A stretch of DNA of 64,000 nucleotides from Cellulomonas sp. Root485 (GTDB taxonomy: Bacteria; Actinomycetota; Actinomycetes; Actinomycetales; Cellulomonadaceae): assembly GCF_001426705.1 (NCBI RefSeq), contig NZ_LMFC01000002.1, forward strand, positions 1,980 to 65,979, written 5' to 3'. Shown one piece after another: positions 33,864 through 43,714 of the stretch. Within the stretch, counting starts at the first letter, position 1. The number at the start of each line of letters is the position of its first letter. The notes beneath the pieces were generated by a model that saw only the letters and a list, made by a program, of their open reading frames with translations, did no database searches and was not told the DNA's origin. The position numbers were made by a program, and so were the translations under genes.

Positions 33864-35974
33864 GCGCCCGCTCGCGGGTGCTCGGTGCGGCCCTGGCCCT
33901 CGTCGGTGCCGTCGCGCTCGCCGTCCCCGTCACCGGGGCAGCCGCGACGCCGAGCCCGTCCCCGAGCCCCGACCCGGACCTCCCGGTCTCCGTCCAGGTC
34001 ACCGAGATCTCGCCGAGCGTCCTGCGGCCCGGTGAGGACCTCCATGTCCGCGCCACCCTGCGTAACGACGGCGACGAGGCGATCGAGAAGCCCGGCGCTG
34101 CCCTCCGGATCAGCCGGTTCCGCATCAGCGTGCGCGCCGACCTGGAGACGTGGGCGTCCGCGGGGACCTCGGGTCTGAGCCGCACGAGGCAGGACGCCAG
34201 GTCTCCGGTGCCCGGTCCGCTCCTGCCCGGCGCGAGCGTCCCGGTCGAGCTGACCGTCCCCGCTGCCGACGTCGACCTCCTCGAGGGCGCCGACACGTGG
34301 GGGCCGCGCGGGCTCGTGGTCGAGGCGCTCGACGGCGCGGCCCGGGTCGGCATCCAGCGCACGTTCCTGCTGTGGCTCCCGTCCGACGACGTCCCGAGCA
34401 CCCCCGTCTCCGTGCTCGTCCCGGTGGTCGGCCCGCCGTCCGCACCGGCACCGGGCGGAACCGCTCCGGGTGCGGCCACCGTCGCCGGTCTGGACGAGCT
34501 GACCCGGCCGGGGGGACGGCTGCGTGAGCTCGCCGCGGCGGTCGCGGTCGCGCCGCAGATCGGCGTCGCCGTCGACCCGGCCCTGCTCGCCGCCGCGTCG
34601 GCGGGCTCGACGGGGACACAGGCCTGGGCGACCGGCCTCACCGACGAGCTCCGCGACCACGACGTCGTCGCGCTGCCCTGGTCCGACCCGGACATCGCCG
34701 CCGTCGCGCACGCCGACCGCCCGGACCTGGTCCGGCTGGCACTCGAACGCAGCGCTCAGACCGGCGTCCCGGGCCTGTCGGCGCCGTCCGGACTGTTGTG
34801 GGCACCGGGCGCGGGTCTCCCGGACGAGACGACCGCGGCCGTGACCTCCCAGGTCGACGCCGACGCGATCGTCCTGCCACCGACCACGAGCGACGAGTCC
34901 GACACCCCGGGCGCCGCCCGGCGGGTGGAGACCACCGACGGCCCGGTCACGGCGTACGGGCCGGACGCGATGCTCACCCGCCTCTTCACGGCACCGCAGG
35001 GCGTCGACGCGGGTGCGACGACGGCCACCACCGTCCAACGGGCGCTCGCCGAGCTCGCCGTCGTCACGCGGGAGGACGAGACCGAGCAGCCGCACCTGCT
35101 GATCGCACCGGGGCGCAGCTGGGATCCCGACGTGGCGAACGTGACGGCGCTGACGTCCGCCTTCACCGATGCCCCCTGGGTGCGCCTCGCCCCGACGGCC
35201 ACGCTCCTGGACGCCGACGCACCGGACGCACGCGGCGACCTGCCCACGAACGCCGTGAACCCCGACGAGCTCGCCCCGAGCAGCGTGCGTGCCCTGGCCG
35301 ACGCCCGCGGTCGCGCCGTCGCGTTCGCCGGGGTCACCAGCGAGCCGGCCGTCCTGCTGGAGGGCGTCGACGTCGAGGTCCTCGCACCCCTGTCCGTCGC
35401 GTGGCGCGTCGCCCCCGTCGGACGCGACGCGCTGGTGTCGTCGGCGATCGCGGACGTCGACGCGCGCACCGCAGGCCTCAGCATCGCGCCGGTCAGCGAC
35501 CTCCTGGTGACCGCCGCCGACAGCCCGATGTCGATCGTCGTGCGCAACGAGCTCACGGTCCCCGCAACCGTGCTGGTCGCCGTCACCCCGCGCAAGGCGT
35601 GCCTCGAGGTCGGAGCGATCGACCCTGTCGTGGTCGAGGCGCAGACCGAGACCAACGTCCGGGTCCCGCTGCACGCGCGGGCCAACTGCTCGGTCGTCGT
35701 CTCCGCACAGCTCACCGCGACGGACGGCCTCCCCGTGTCGCCGTCCGTGCGGTTCACCGCCCAGGTCGCCCCCACGATCGAGAGCATCGGCACGATCGTC
35801 GTCGGGATCCTGCTCGCGATCGGCCTGGTGCTGGGTATCGTCCGCACCGTGCGTCGCGGGCAGAGCGCCCGCCGCGGTGCCCGCACCGAGGCGGAGGCCG
35901 GCACGTCCACGTCGCTGCCCGTCCTCGGCGGCGCCGCCCCCGACGACGACACTGCCGAGCAGGAGACCCGATGA
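33860..35974 (+). CDS. DUF6049-family secreted membrane-anchored protein
   Basis: 704 aa. It has a signal peptide (1-29, ending GAAAT), a Pro/Ser linker, a large extracellular region with Ig-like strands (VTEISPSVLRPGEDLHVRATLRNDG, about residue 47), and one C-terminal membrane segment (about 638-660, IGTIVVGILLAIGLVLGIV) followed by a basic cytoplasmic tail. The family sits upstream of murJ throughout actinobacteria; function unknown, perhaps linked to lipid II translocation. It overlaps both neighbours by four bases. Confidence 0.9.
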   Translation: MSARSRVLGAALALVGAVALAVPVTGAAATPSPSPSPDPDLPVSVQVTEISPSVLRPGEDLHVRATLRNDGDEAIEKPGAALRISRFRISVRADLETWASAGTSGLSRTRQDARSPVPGPLLPGASVPVELTVPAADVDLLEGADTWGPRGLVVEALDGAARVGIQRTFLLWLPSDDVPSTPVSVLVPVVGPPSAPAPGGTAPGAATVAGLDELTRPGGRLRELAAAVAVAPQIGVAVDPALLAAASAGSTGTQAWATGLTDELRDHDVVALPWSDPDIAAVAHADRPDLVRLALERSAQTGVPGLSAPSGLLWAPGAGLPDETTAAVTSQVDADAIVLPPTTSDESDTPGAARRVETTDGPVTAYGPDAMLTRLFTAPQGVDAGATTATTVQRALAELAVVTREDETEQPHLLIAPGRSWDPDVANVTALTSAFTDAPWVRLAPTATLLDADAPDARGDLPTNAVNPDELAPSSVRALADARGRAVAFAGVTSEPAVLLEGVDVEVLAPLSVAWRVAPVGRDALVSSAIADVDARTAGLSIAPVSDLLVTAADSPMSIVVRNELTVPATVLVAVTPRKACLEVGAIDPVVVEAQTETNVRVPLHARANCSVVVSAQLTATDGLPVSPSVRFTAQVAPTIESIGTIVVGILLAIGLVLGIVRTVRRGQSARRGARTEAEAGTSTSLPVLGGAAPDDDTAEQETR

Positions 35975-37617
35975 CCGACGACGGAGCGCGTCGCGGCGCT
36001 GCCCTGATGGCCTCGGGCACCGCCGTCTCGCGCGTGCTCGGGCTCCTGCGCGGCATGGTCATGGTCAGCGCGATCGGTGCGACCGGTCAGGCCGCCGACG
36101 CGTTCGCGGTGGCCAACAAGCTCCCCAACGTCCTCTACATGCTCCTCGCGGGCGGGGTGCTGAACGCGATCCTGGTGCCGCAGGTCGTGCGCGCCTACAA
36201 GCGCAAGGCCGGCCAGGAGTACGTCGACCGCCTGCTGACCTTCGGGTTCGCCGTGCTGGCCGCCGCGACCGTGGTGCTGACGCTCCTCGCGCCCGTCCTC
36301 GTCGGCCTCTACTCGAACTTCGGCAACCCGACGCAGAACGCCCTCGCGACGACGTTCGCCTACTGGTGCATCCCGCAGCTGTTCTTCTACGGCGCCTACG
36401 GCCTGCTCGGGCAGGTCCTCAACGCACGCGGCTCGTTCGGGCCGTACATGTGGGCGCCCGCGGTGAACAACCTCGTCGCCATCGTCGGGTTCGGCGTGTT
36501 CATCGCCGTGTTCGGCGTGTGGAAGACCTCTGGGGTCGTGGACGCCGCGACCTGGACCAGCGGGCAGATCGCCCTGCTGGCCGGCGCCGCGACGCTCGGC
36601 GTCGTCGCGCAGGCCGTCGTGCTGATCCCGGCGCTGCGTCGCGCCGGCGTCCACTACCGCCCGCGCTGGGGGCTGCGCGGGTCCGGGCTCGGCACGGCCG
36701 GTGGCGTGGCCACCTGGACGCTCGCCGGGCTCGCCGTCGGACAGCTCGGCTACCTCGTGGTCTCCCGCGTCGCGTCCGCAGCCCCGGGCGCTGCCGTCGA
36801 CGACGGGGTGGCAGCCACCGCCGTGGCGGGTCCCGGGGCGTACGACGTCGCGTTCCTCATCTTCATGCTGCCGCACTCCCTGGTGACGGTCTCGCTGGCG
36901 ACGGCGCTGTTCACCAGGCTGTCCGGCCAGGCACACGACGCCGACGTCGCGGGCGTGCGAGCCACCCTCTCCTCAGGGCTGCGCGTGGTCGGCGTGTTCA
37001 CCGTCTTCGCGACGGCCGCCATCGTCGTGCTCGCGCTCCCGCTGACCCGGGTCGTCCTCGCCACCGCGTCCCCGGGCTCGGCCGACGCGGTCGCCACCGT
37101 GGTGCTCGCGATGATCCTCGGGCTGCCCGCATTCGGTGCCTGGTCGATGTTCCAGCGGGCGTACTACGCGTACGAGGACGCCCGGTCGATGGTGCCCATC
37201 CAGGTCGTGATGGCCGCGGTCGTCGCTGTCGGTGCCTGGGCGTCCCAGCTGCTGCTGCGACCCACCCTCTGGGTCGCCGGTGCCGGTGCCGCCATGACCG
37301 TCTCCTACGTCGTGGGCGCGGGGATCGCCCAGTGGCGGCTGCGCCGACGGCTCGGTGGCATCGACGGCGCCCGTGTCCTGCAGGTCGTCGCCCGGGCCAC
37401 CCTCGCCGCGGTCGTCTCGGCCGCGCTCGGGTTCGGGCTGCTGCTTCTCCTGCGGCTCTGGCTGTCCACAGGTTTCGTCGCGTCGATCATCCAGTGCGCC
37501 GTCGTCGGTACCGTGATGGCCCTCGCGTACGCGGCGGTCCTGCGGCTGCTGCGCGTGCAGGAGCTGGACAACCTGCTCATCCCGGTCCTTCGACGCCTGC
37601 GCGTAGGACGCCGCTGA
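35971..37617 (+). CDS. murJ: Lipid II flippase MurJ
   Basis: 548 aa from ATG 35971, overlapping the previous stop (ATGA). About fourteen hydrophobic segments are present. The MviN core is clear: GTAVSRVLGLLRGMVMVSAIGATGQAADAFAVANKLPNVLYMLLAGG at residues 15-61, with the substrate-cavity Arg residues. It flips lipid II across the membrane. Unlike mycobacterial MviN (Rv3910 type), which fuses MurJ to a pseudokinase, this protein ends right after the membrane domain with a short basic tail (RRLRVGRR). The kinase-like part is in the next gene. Confidence 0.95.
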   Translation: MTDDGARRGAALMASGTAVSRVLGLLRGMVMVSAIGATGQAADAFAVANKLPNVLYMLLAGGVLNAILVPQVVRAYKRKAGQEYVDRLLTFGFAVLAAATVVLTLLAPVLVGLYSNFGNPTQNALATTFAYWCIPQLFFYGAYGLLGQVLNARGSFGPYMWAPAVNNLVAIVGFGVFIAVFGVWKTSGVVDAATWTSGQIALLAGAATLGVVAQAVVLIPALRRAGVHYRPRWGLRGSGLGTAGGVATWTLAGLAVGQLGYLVVSRVASAAPGAAVDDGVAATAVAGPGAYDVAFLIFMLPHSLVTVSLATALFTRLSGQAHDADVAGVRATLSSGLRVVGVFTVFATAAIVVLALPLTRVVLATASPGSADAVATVVLAMILGLPAFGAWSMFQRAYYAYEDARSMVPIQVVMAAVVAVGAWASQLLLRPTLWVAGAGAAMTVSYVVGAGIAQWRLRRRLGGIDGARVLQVVARATLAAVVSAALGFGLLLLLRLWLSTGFVASIIQCAVVGTVMALAYAAVLRLLRVQELDNLLIPVLRRLRVGRR

Positions 37618-37673
37618 ACTTGCACGTCTAGCATGCAGGTGTTCTGGTGCGGGTAGTCGACACGGAGGTGCTG

Positions 37674-39578
37674 GTGAGCGAGGTCGTCGGACGGGGCACG
37701 GTGCTCGCGGGCCGCTACCGCGTGCTGTCCCCAGTGGTGTCCGACCTCGAGGGCGCCAGCGCCTGGCAGGCCACGGACCAGATCCTCGACCGCCCTGTCC
37801 GGGTACGCATCCTCGAGCACGGTGCCGTCGCGCCCGCGCTCGACGCCGCCCGCCGCGCCGCCCTGGTCACCGACTCCCGTCTCGTGCGGGTGCTCGACGT
37901 CGGCACGCACGAGGGCTACGGCTACGTCGTGTCCGAGCAGCTCGTCGGGCAGTCCCTCGCGCGGCTCGTCGCGCAGGGCCCGCTGACCGCCGACCAGGCC
38001 CGCGCCGTCGTCGGGGAGGCCGCGTCCGCCCTGGAGATCGCCCGTCGCCGCGGTGTGCACCACCTCGCGCTGCGCCCGTCCGTCCTGCACGTGAGCCCCG
38101 ACGGCCGCGTGCTCCTCGGTGGCCTCGCGCTGGACGCCGCCCTGCTCGGCGACTCGGGTGGGGACGCCCGCTCGACCACGCGTGCCGACGCCGTCGGCCT
38201 GGTCCGGCTCCTCTACGCCGCCCTGACCGGCCTGTGGCCTGCCGACCCACGCGCACCGCAGACCCCCGGCGGGGAGACGCTGCCGCCCGCGCCGATCGTC
38301 GACGGCGCCCCGGTCGCACCCGCCGATCTCGTCCCCGGCGTGCCCAACGACCTCGACACGCTCTGCGTCGTGACGCTCGGACCGAACGACGACGGGCCGC
38401 ACAGCCCCGGCGAGCTGGTGCGCGAGCTGGAGCCGTGGGGCGAGATCCGTGCGTCCGTCGCCGAGACGGCCACCCTCGGAGGACCCATGACCGCGCAGTT
38501 CCCCCCGACCGGTGCCGCAGCGCCCGGGGGCGGCATCCCGGTCCCCGCCGAGCACGACGACCAGGACACCGCACCGGTGACCGTGCAGCGCCAGTCCGTC
38601 CGCACCGCGTTCGCGCAGCAGGAGCCGCACGGCGCCAACCGCCCGGGCACGCCTCCGCCGGCGACTCCCACGCGGGCGACCGGGCTCGGTGCGGTCCCGT
38701 CCGACACCGAGACGCCTCCCATCGGGCAGCCTCTCGTCACGCCGCCGGTCATCACCCCTCCCGTCTTCGCGCAGTCGGAACCCCAGGCGGCACCCCCGCC
38801 CCCGGTCGTGCCGGCCGTCATCCGCCGCCCCGTGTCGCAGGCGACGGCGCCTCCGCCCCCTCCTCCCGCCGAGGAGCCCATGGAGGCGTTCGGGTTCAGT
38901 GACGTCATCGGGGCGGAGACGGGTCCGCCCGACAACCGCCGCTTCGACCCGACGGCGCTGATCCTGATCCTCGTGGTCGTCGCCGTGATCATCGGCGTCA
39001 TCCTGGCTTTCAAGGCGCTGTTCTCCTCGTTCGAGCCCAGCGGGTCGTCCGCCGACCCCGAGCCGTCGCAGGCCTCGTCGGCCCCCGCCGTCGCCGGCGA
39101 GCCGTCGCAGGAGCCGTCCGCCCCCGAGGAGCCCGCCGTTCCTGCCGGCGGTCCGCCGGTCATCGCCTCCACCACGTCGATCGACCCGTCCGACGGCGAC
39201 GGTGAGCACCAGGAGGACGTCGCCAAGGCCTACGACGGCGACCCGTCGACCTTCTGGTACACCCAGACGTACAAGCGGGACGACTTCGCCGGGTTCAAGG
39301 ACGCCGTCGGCTACGCCATCACGCTGACCCAGAAGACCACCGTCAGCACGGTCACGCTGCGGACCAACAGCAACGGCGGGAACGTCGAGATCCGCGCCAC
39401 CGACGCGGCGAACCCGACCGGCGGACCCGTCCTGGCATCCGGACCGTTCGGCCCGGAGACCGTCTTCACCCTCGACCCCGCCACCGAGACCCAGTCGCTC
39501 GTCCTGTGGATCACCCAGCTGCCGACGGCCGCCGACGGTGGCTTCCGGCTCGAGCTGACGGAGATCGCCCTGTCCTGA
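37674..39578 (+). CDS. Membrane pseudokinase with extracellular discoidin/CBM-like domain, MurJ partner
   Basis: 634 aa from GTG 37674, fixed by CGGAGG five bases upstream. Residues 7-245 resemble a Ser/Thr kinase fold (LAGRYRVLSPV, then VSEQLVGQSLARLV), but the catalytic loop reads VHHLALRPSVLHV in place of HRDLKPEN and the DFG is LGG, so it should be inactive. A long Pro/Ala linker follows (about 275-420), then one membrane segment (about 431-455, ALILILVVVAVIIGVILAF) and an extracellular jelly-roll (about 510-634) with TFWYTQTY. This is the arrangement of the C-terminal half of mycobacterial MviN, which binds FhaA when phosphorylated. It starts 56 bp after murJ. Confidence 0.85.
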   Translation: MSEVVGRGTVLAGRYRVLSPVVSDLEGASAWQATDQILDRPVRVRILEHGAVAPALDAARRAALVTDSRLVRVLDVGTHEGYGYVVSEQLVGQSLARLVAQGPLTADQARAVVGEAASALEIARRRGVHHLALRPSVLHVSPDGRVLLGGLALDAALLGDSGGDARSTTRADAVGLVRLLYAALTGLWPADPRAPQTPGGETLPPAPIVDGAPVAPADLVPGVPNDLDTLCVVTLGPNDDGPHSPGELVRELEPWGEIRASVAETATLGGPMTAQFPPTGAAAPGGGIPVPAEHDDQDTAPVTVQRQSVRTAFAQQEPHGANRPGTPPPATPTRATGLGAVPSDTETPPIGQPLVTPPVITPPVFAQSEPQAAPPPPVVPAVIRRPVSQATAPPPPPPAEEPMEAFGFSDVIGAETGPPDNRRFDPTALILILVVVAVIIGVILAFKALFSSFEPSGSSADPEPSQASSAPAVAGEPSQEPSAPEEPAVPAGGPPVIASTTSIDPSDGDGEHQEDVAKAYDGDPSTFWYTQTYKRDDFAGFKDAVGYAITLTQKTTVSTVTLRTNSNGGNVEIRATDAANPTGGPVLASGPFGPETVFTLDPATETQSLVLWITQLPTAADGGFRLELTEIALS

Positions 39579-39671
39579 CGCGGGAACCGGAACAGAACCC
39601 GCCTAGGATCGGTTGATCCCGTCAGCCCCCGCCGGACCGTCTCCGGCACGCCGAACACGCAAGGACCTCAC

Positions 39672-40667
39672 GTGACCGACCAGTCCACCACCGTCCGCGA
39701 TCTCGTCATCGTCGGGTCGGGTCCTGCCGGCTACACCGCCGCGATCTACGCGGCCCGCGCCGGCCTGGCTCCCCTGGTGATCGCGGGCTCCGTCACGGCG
39801 GGCGGCGCCCTGATGAACACCACCGAGGTGGAGAACTTCCCCGGGTTCCCCGACGGCATCCAGGGCCCCGAGCTGATGGAGGGTCTGCAGAAGCAGGCCG
39901 AGAAGTTCGGTGCCGAGGTGCTGTGGGACGACGCGTCCGAGCTCCAGCTCGACGGGGACGTCAAGACGATCACGACCCTGGGCGGCGAGACGTTCCAGGC
40001 GCGCTCCGTCATCCTCGCCACCGGTTCCGCGTACCGCGAGCTCGGGCTCGACGACGAGAAGCGGATGTCCGGCCGCGGCGTGTCCTGGTGTGCCACCTGC
40101 GACGGGTTCTTCTTCCGCGACCAGGAGATCATCGTGGTCGGCGGCGGCGACTCCGCGGTCGAGGAGGCCACGTTCCTGACCCGGTTCGGCAAGCGCGTCA
40201 CCCTCGTGCACCGCCGCGACCACCTGCGCGCGTCCAGGATCATGGCGGACCGCGCCGCGAACGACCCGAAGATCGACTTCGCGTGGAACAGCGAGGTCGT
40301 CGCCATCCACGGCGAGAACAAGGTCACCGGCGTGACCCTGCGGGACACCGTCACCGGCGAGACGCGCGAGCACCCCGCTACGGGCGTGTTCGTCGCGATC
40401 GGACACGTGCCGCGATCCGAGCTGGTCAAGGGCCAGATCGACCTCGACGAGAACGGGTACGTCCAGGTCGTCGGGCGCACCACCGCCACCAACCTGAGCG
40501 GCGTCTTCGCGTGCGGTGACCTGGTCGACCACACCTACCGCCAGGCCATCACCGCCGCCGGCTCCGGCTGCGCCGCCGCGCTCGACGCCCAGAGCTTCCT
40601 GGCCACGCTGGCCGACCTGGGCCACGCCGTCCCGCCCACCGAGGGCCTGTTCTTCGAGGAGAGCTGA
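39672..40667 (+). CDS. trxB: Thioredoxin reductase
   Basis: 331 aa. The FAD-binding [17 protein letters not shown] (about residues 14-30) and the active-site CATC (Cys140-Cys143) are present, with the NADPH site [10 protein letters not shown] near 156 and the C-terminal FAD motif [10 protein letters not shown]. It reduces thioredoxin with NADPH. The stop and the trxA start overlap (TGATG), and both follow the pseudokinase gene as in most actinobacteria. Confidence 0.97.
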   Translation: MTDQSTTVRDLVIVGSGPAGYTAAIYAARAGLAPLVIAGSVTAGGALMNTTEVENFPGFPDGIQGPELMEGLQKQAEKFGAEVLWDDASELQLDGDVKTITTLGGETFQARSVILATGSAYRELGLDDEKRMSGRGVSWCATCDGFFFRDQEIIVVGGGDSAVEEATFLTRFGKRVTLVHRRDHLRASRIMADRAANDPKIDFAWNSEVVAIHGENKVTGVTLRDTVTGETREHPATGVFVAIGHVPRSELVKGQIDLDENGYVQVVGRTTATNLSGVFACGDLVDHTYRQAITAAGSGCAAALDAQSFLATLADLGHAVPPTEGLFFEES

Positions 40668-40999
40668 TGAGCTTCACCACCGCAGTCACCGACGAGACGT
40701 TCCAGGCCGAGGTCCTCGAGTCGGAGATCCCCGTGATCGTCGACTTCTGGGCACCCTGGTGCGGTCCGTGCCGGATGGTCGCGCCCGTGCTCGAGGAGCT
40801 CGCCGCCCAGTACGAGGGTCGCGTGAAGATCGTCAAGCTCAACTCCGACGAGAACCCCAAGGTCACCGGCGACTACGGCGTGGTGTCCATCCCGACGCTG
40901 AACTTCTACGCCGGCGGTGAGCTGGTGAAGTCCGTGATCGGCGCTCGACCGAAGTCGATGATCGCCGAGGACATCGACAAGGTGCTCGTCTCGGTCTGA
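40667..40999 (+). CDS. trxA: Thioredoxin
   Basis: 110 aa, single thioredoxin fold. The active site WCGPCRM has Cys32 and Cys35, preceded by VDFWAPW; the cis-Pro follows in SIPTLNFY. It is translationally coupled to trxB. A strong hairpin follows the stop. Confidence 0.97.
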   Translation: MSFTTAVTDETFQAEVLESEIPVIVDFWAPWCGPCRMVAPVLEELAAQYEGRVKIVKLNSDENPKVTGDYGVVSIPTLNFYAGGELVKSVIGARPKSMIAEDIDKVLVSV

Positions 41000-41009
41000 T
41001 TCCCGCTCC

Positions 41010-41043
41010 CGAGAGCCCCCTGCCACGCGGCAGGGGGCTCTCG
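41010..41043 (+). terminator. Terminator after trxA
   Basis: CGAGAGCCCCCTGCC pairs perfectly with GGCAGGGGGCTCTCG over loop ACGC, ten bases after the trxA stop. Confidence 0.85.
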
Positions 41044-41096
41044 TGTCGGTGGGACGGTGCGCGGAGCATGCGACGTCCCGTGCGAAACTCGGGTGC

Positions 41097-42443
41097 ATGA
41101 CTGAGCACCCGGTTCCCGACGGCGAGACGTCGGGCCCCCCCACGTCCTCCGCCGCCGGCACCGGAACGCGCCTCGACCGCTGGCTCGGCTCCTACGCCGA
41201 ACGCACCCACGGCATGCGCTCCTCGGAGATCCGCGCCCTGTTCGCCGTCGCCAACCGGCCCGAGGTCGTCTCGCTCGCCGGCGGCATGCCGTTCCTCGAG
41301 GGCCTCCCCCTGGACATCCTCGGTGACCTGGCCCAACGCGTCGTCGCCACCCGCGGCCTGCAGGCGCTGCAGTACGGCTCCGGCCAGGGCGACGAGACCC
41401 TGCGCGAGCAGATCCTCGACGTCATGGCGCTCGAAGGGATCGACGCGCACCCCGACGACGTCGTCGTCACCACCGGCTCGCAGCAGGCACTCGACCTGGT
41501 GACCCGCATCTTCATCGACCCCGGCGACGTCGTCGTCGCGGAGGCACCCTCCTACGTCGGCGCCCTCGGCGTGTTCCGCGCCTACCAGGCCGACGTCGTC
41601 CACGTCCCCATCGACGCCGACGGCCTGATCCCCGCGGCGCTCGAGTCCACCCTCGCCGCGCTCGCCCGCGACGGACGACGGGTCAAGTTCCTCTACACCG
41701 TGCCCAACTTCCACAACCCCGCCGGCGTCTCCCTGTCCGTCGACCGCCGGCCGCAGGTGCTCGAGATCGCGCGTCGCTACGGCGTGCTGGTGCTGGAGGA
41801 CAACCCGTACGGCCTGCTCGGCTTCTCGAGCGACCCGGTCCCCGCCATGCGCTCCCTCGACGACGAAGGTGTGCTGTACCTCGGGTCGTTCTCCAAGACC
41901 TTCGCCCCCGGCTACCGCGTCGGATGGGTCGTCGCCCCGCACGCCGTCCGCGAGAAGCTGGTCCTCGCCAGCGAGTCCGCGATCCTCTGCCCGTCGAACG
42001 CGTCGCAGATCGCCATCTCGACCTACCTGTCCACCTGCGACTGGCGGGGGCAGATCAAGTCGTACCGCGAGCAGTACCGCGAGCGACGCGACGCCATGGT
42101 CTCCGCGCTCACCGAGCACCTCCCCGAGGCCTCGTGGAACGTCCCCGACGGCGGGTTCTACACCTGGGTACGGCTTCCCGACGGCCTGGACGCCAAGGAC
42201 ATGCTGCCGCGGGCCGTCACCGCCCGGGTCGCCTACGTCCCCGGTACCGCCTTCTACTTCGACGGCTCCGGTGCCGACCACATGCGGCTCTCCTTCTGCT
42301 ACCCCACTCCCGATCGCATCCGTGAAGGCGTCCGGCGGCTCGCCGGCGTCGTCGCCGGGGAGCGCGAGCTCGTCGAGCTGTTCGGGACCACCGGGTCGAC
42401 CGGCCACGCGGACGTGCAGCAACCCGGTCCGGATGTCGCCTGA
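41097..42443 (+). CDS. PLP-dependent aminotransferase (MocR-less, 2-aminoadipate/LysN-like)
   Basis: 448 aa from ATG 41097. The class I/II aminotransferase fold is complete, with EVVSLAGGMP near residue 60, YGSGQGDETLREQI, TTGSQQALDLV, the Asn/Pro motif YTVPNFHNPAG, EDNPYGLL, and SFSKTFAPGYRVGW with the Schiff-base Lys at 267. No winged-helix is fused, so it is not a MocR regulator. Members transaminate 2-aminoadipate or aromatic/branched amino acids; the specificity is unknown. It is a conserved neighbour of ddl and parAB in actinobacteria. Confidence 0.92.
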   Translation: MTEHPVPDGETSGPPTSSAAGTGTRLDRWLGSYAERTHGMRSSEIRALFAVANRPEVVSLAGGMPFLEGLPLDILGDLAQRVVATRGLQALQYGSGQGDETLREQILDVMALEGIDAHPDDVVVTTGSQQALDLVTRIFIDPGDVVVAEAPSYVGALGVFRAYQADVVHVPIDADGLIPAALESTLAALARDGRRVKFLYTVPNFHNPAGVSLSVDRRPQVLEIARRYGVLVLEDNPYGLLGFSSDPVPAMRSLDDEGVLYLGSFSKTFAPGYRVGWVVAPHAVREKLVLASESAILCPSNASQIAISTYLSTCDWRGQIKSYREQYRERRDAMVSALTEHLPEASWNVPDGGFYTWVRLPDGLDAKDMLPRAVTARVAYVPGTAFYFDGSGADHMRLSFCYPTPDRIREGVRRLAGVVAGERELVELFGTTGSTGHADVQQPGPDVA

Positions 42444-42588
42444 CCTGCGGGTTCGTCAGGACGTGATGCCCGGCCCTGCCGACTCAGCGCACCATGCTGA
42501 CACGCGCCATGTCTCTCTCGCCCCCTCGGCGCCGACGCCTCGTCCGGGCGTCGTCTCTCCTCCGGCCACCGATGCTCACCTCCTCGCG

Positions 42589-42714
42589 ATGGCGCGCTCG
42601 GTCACCGTTGTTCCCTCGGGCGCCCTCGCTCGTCACGTCACCGTCGCTCGTCACCACACTGTCGCTCGCCTCGTCACCGTCGCTCGCCCCTTCATCGGAG
42701 TCCACTCGCCGTGA
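42589..42714 (+). CDS. Possible 41-aa ORF overlapping the ddl start, with VTVAR-type repeats
   Basis: ATG 42589 to TGA 42714. The peptide repeats the pattern ARHVTVARHHTVARLVTVAR, produced by a 36-bp DNA period (GTCACCGTCGCTCG at 42637 and 42673). Its TGA overlaps the GTG of ddl (GTGA). No ribosome-binding site precedes the ATG, so it may be an accident of the repeat, or a coupled leader. Confidence 0.25.
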   Translation: MARSVTVVPSGALARHVTVARHHTVARLVTVARPFIGVHSP

Positions 42715-43664
42715 GCACCACTGCATCGTCGCCCCGGGTCGTCGTCCTCGCCGGGGGTCTCTCCCACGAACGTGACGTGTCGCTGCGGTCCGGCCGACGT
42801 GTCGCCGACGCACTGCGCTCCGTCGGTGTGGACGTGTCGATCCACGACGTCGACGCCGACCTGGTACCGGCGCTCGTCCAGCTGCAGCCCGATCTCGTCT
42901 GGCCGCTCCTGCACGGGACCAGCGGAGAGGACGGCTCCGTGCGCGACGTCGTCCAGCTGCTCGGGCTGCGACTCCTGGGAACGGGGCCGCGCGAGAGCCG
43001 GATCGCCTGGAGCAAGCCGATCGCCAAGACCGTCGCCGCCCGCGCCGGCCTTGCGACACCGGACTTCGTGACCCTCCCGCAGTCGCTGTTTCGGGAGCTC
43101 GGCGCGCGTCAGGTACTCGACGCGATCGTCGGCACGCTCGGGCTCCCCGTTGTCGTGAAGCCCTCCCGGGGTGGGTCCGCCCTCGGCGTCACCCTCGTGA
43201 CCAGCGCCGATGCCCTGCCGCAGGCGATGGTGGACTGCTTCGCGTACAGCGACACCGCCCTCGTGGAGCGTGCGGTCAGCGGCACGGAGGTTGCGGTGAG
43301 TGTGGTGGACACCGGCGACGGACCGTTCGCGCTACCGGCTGTCGAGATCGTGACCGATGGGCCCTACGACTTCGACGCCCGGTACAACCCCGGCCGCACG
43401 GAGTACTTCACTCCCGCGCGCCTGTCGCCGGAGCTCGCGACGTCCGTCGCTGACCTCGCCGTCGCCGCGCACACCGCCTTCGGGCTCGACCGACTGTCCC
43501 GCACCGACCTGATCGTCGACGCCGACGGAACCCCGTGGTTCCTGGAGGTCAACGTGGCGCCGGGCATGACCGAGACATCGCTCCTGCCGCAGGCGGCGGA
43601 GGCCGCAGGACTGCCGCTCGGGAGCCTGTACCGGGCCCTCGTGGAGGCATCACTGATCCACTGA
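42711..43664 (+). CDS. ddl: D-alanine-D-alanine ligase
   Basis: 317 aa, slightly short. ATP-grasp fold with the N-terminal GGLSHERDVSLRSG (about residues 15-28), LHGTSGEDGSVRDVVQLLG, VVVKPSRGGSALGV (about 147-160, ATP loop), and the metal-binding C-terminus FLEVNVAPGMTETSLLPQAA. It makes the D-Ala-D-Ala dipeptide of peptidoglycan. The start is GTG 42711. Converges on parB; two small hairpins fill the gap. Confidence 0.93.
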   Translation: MSTTASSPRVVVLAGGLSHERDVSLRSGRRVADALRSVGVDVSIHDVDADLVPALVQLQPDLVWPLLHGTSGEDGSVRDVVQLLGLRLLGTGPRESRIAWSKPIAKTVAARAGLATPDFVTLPQSLFRELGARQVLDAIVGTLGLPVVVKPSRGGSALGVTLVTSADALPQAMVDCFAYSDTALVERAVSGTEVAVSVVDTGDGPFALPAVEIVTDGPYDFDARYNPGRTEYFTPARLSPELATSVADLAVAAHTAFGLDRLSRTDLIVDADGTPWFLEVNVAPGMTETSLLPQAAEAAGLPLGSLYRALVEASLIH

Positions 43665-43711
43665 CCTGCGGAATCGCAGGACTTGTACGACTTTCCACCT
43701 GTTTGTCGTAC
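43665..43711. terminator. Two hairpins between ddl and parB
   Basis: CCTGCG/CGCAGG with a 4-nt loop (43665-43680) begins right at the ddl stop, then GTACGAC/GTCGTAC with a 13-nt loop (43685-43711) ends four bases before the parB stop. Together they probably terminate both convergent operons. The GTACGAC/GTCGTAC arms equal stem 2 of the repeat at 9987. Confidence 0.55.
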
Positions 43712-43714
43712 GGA

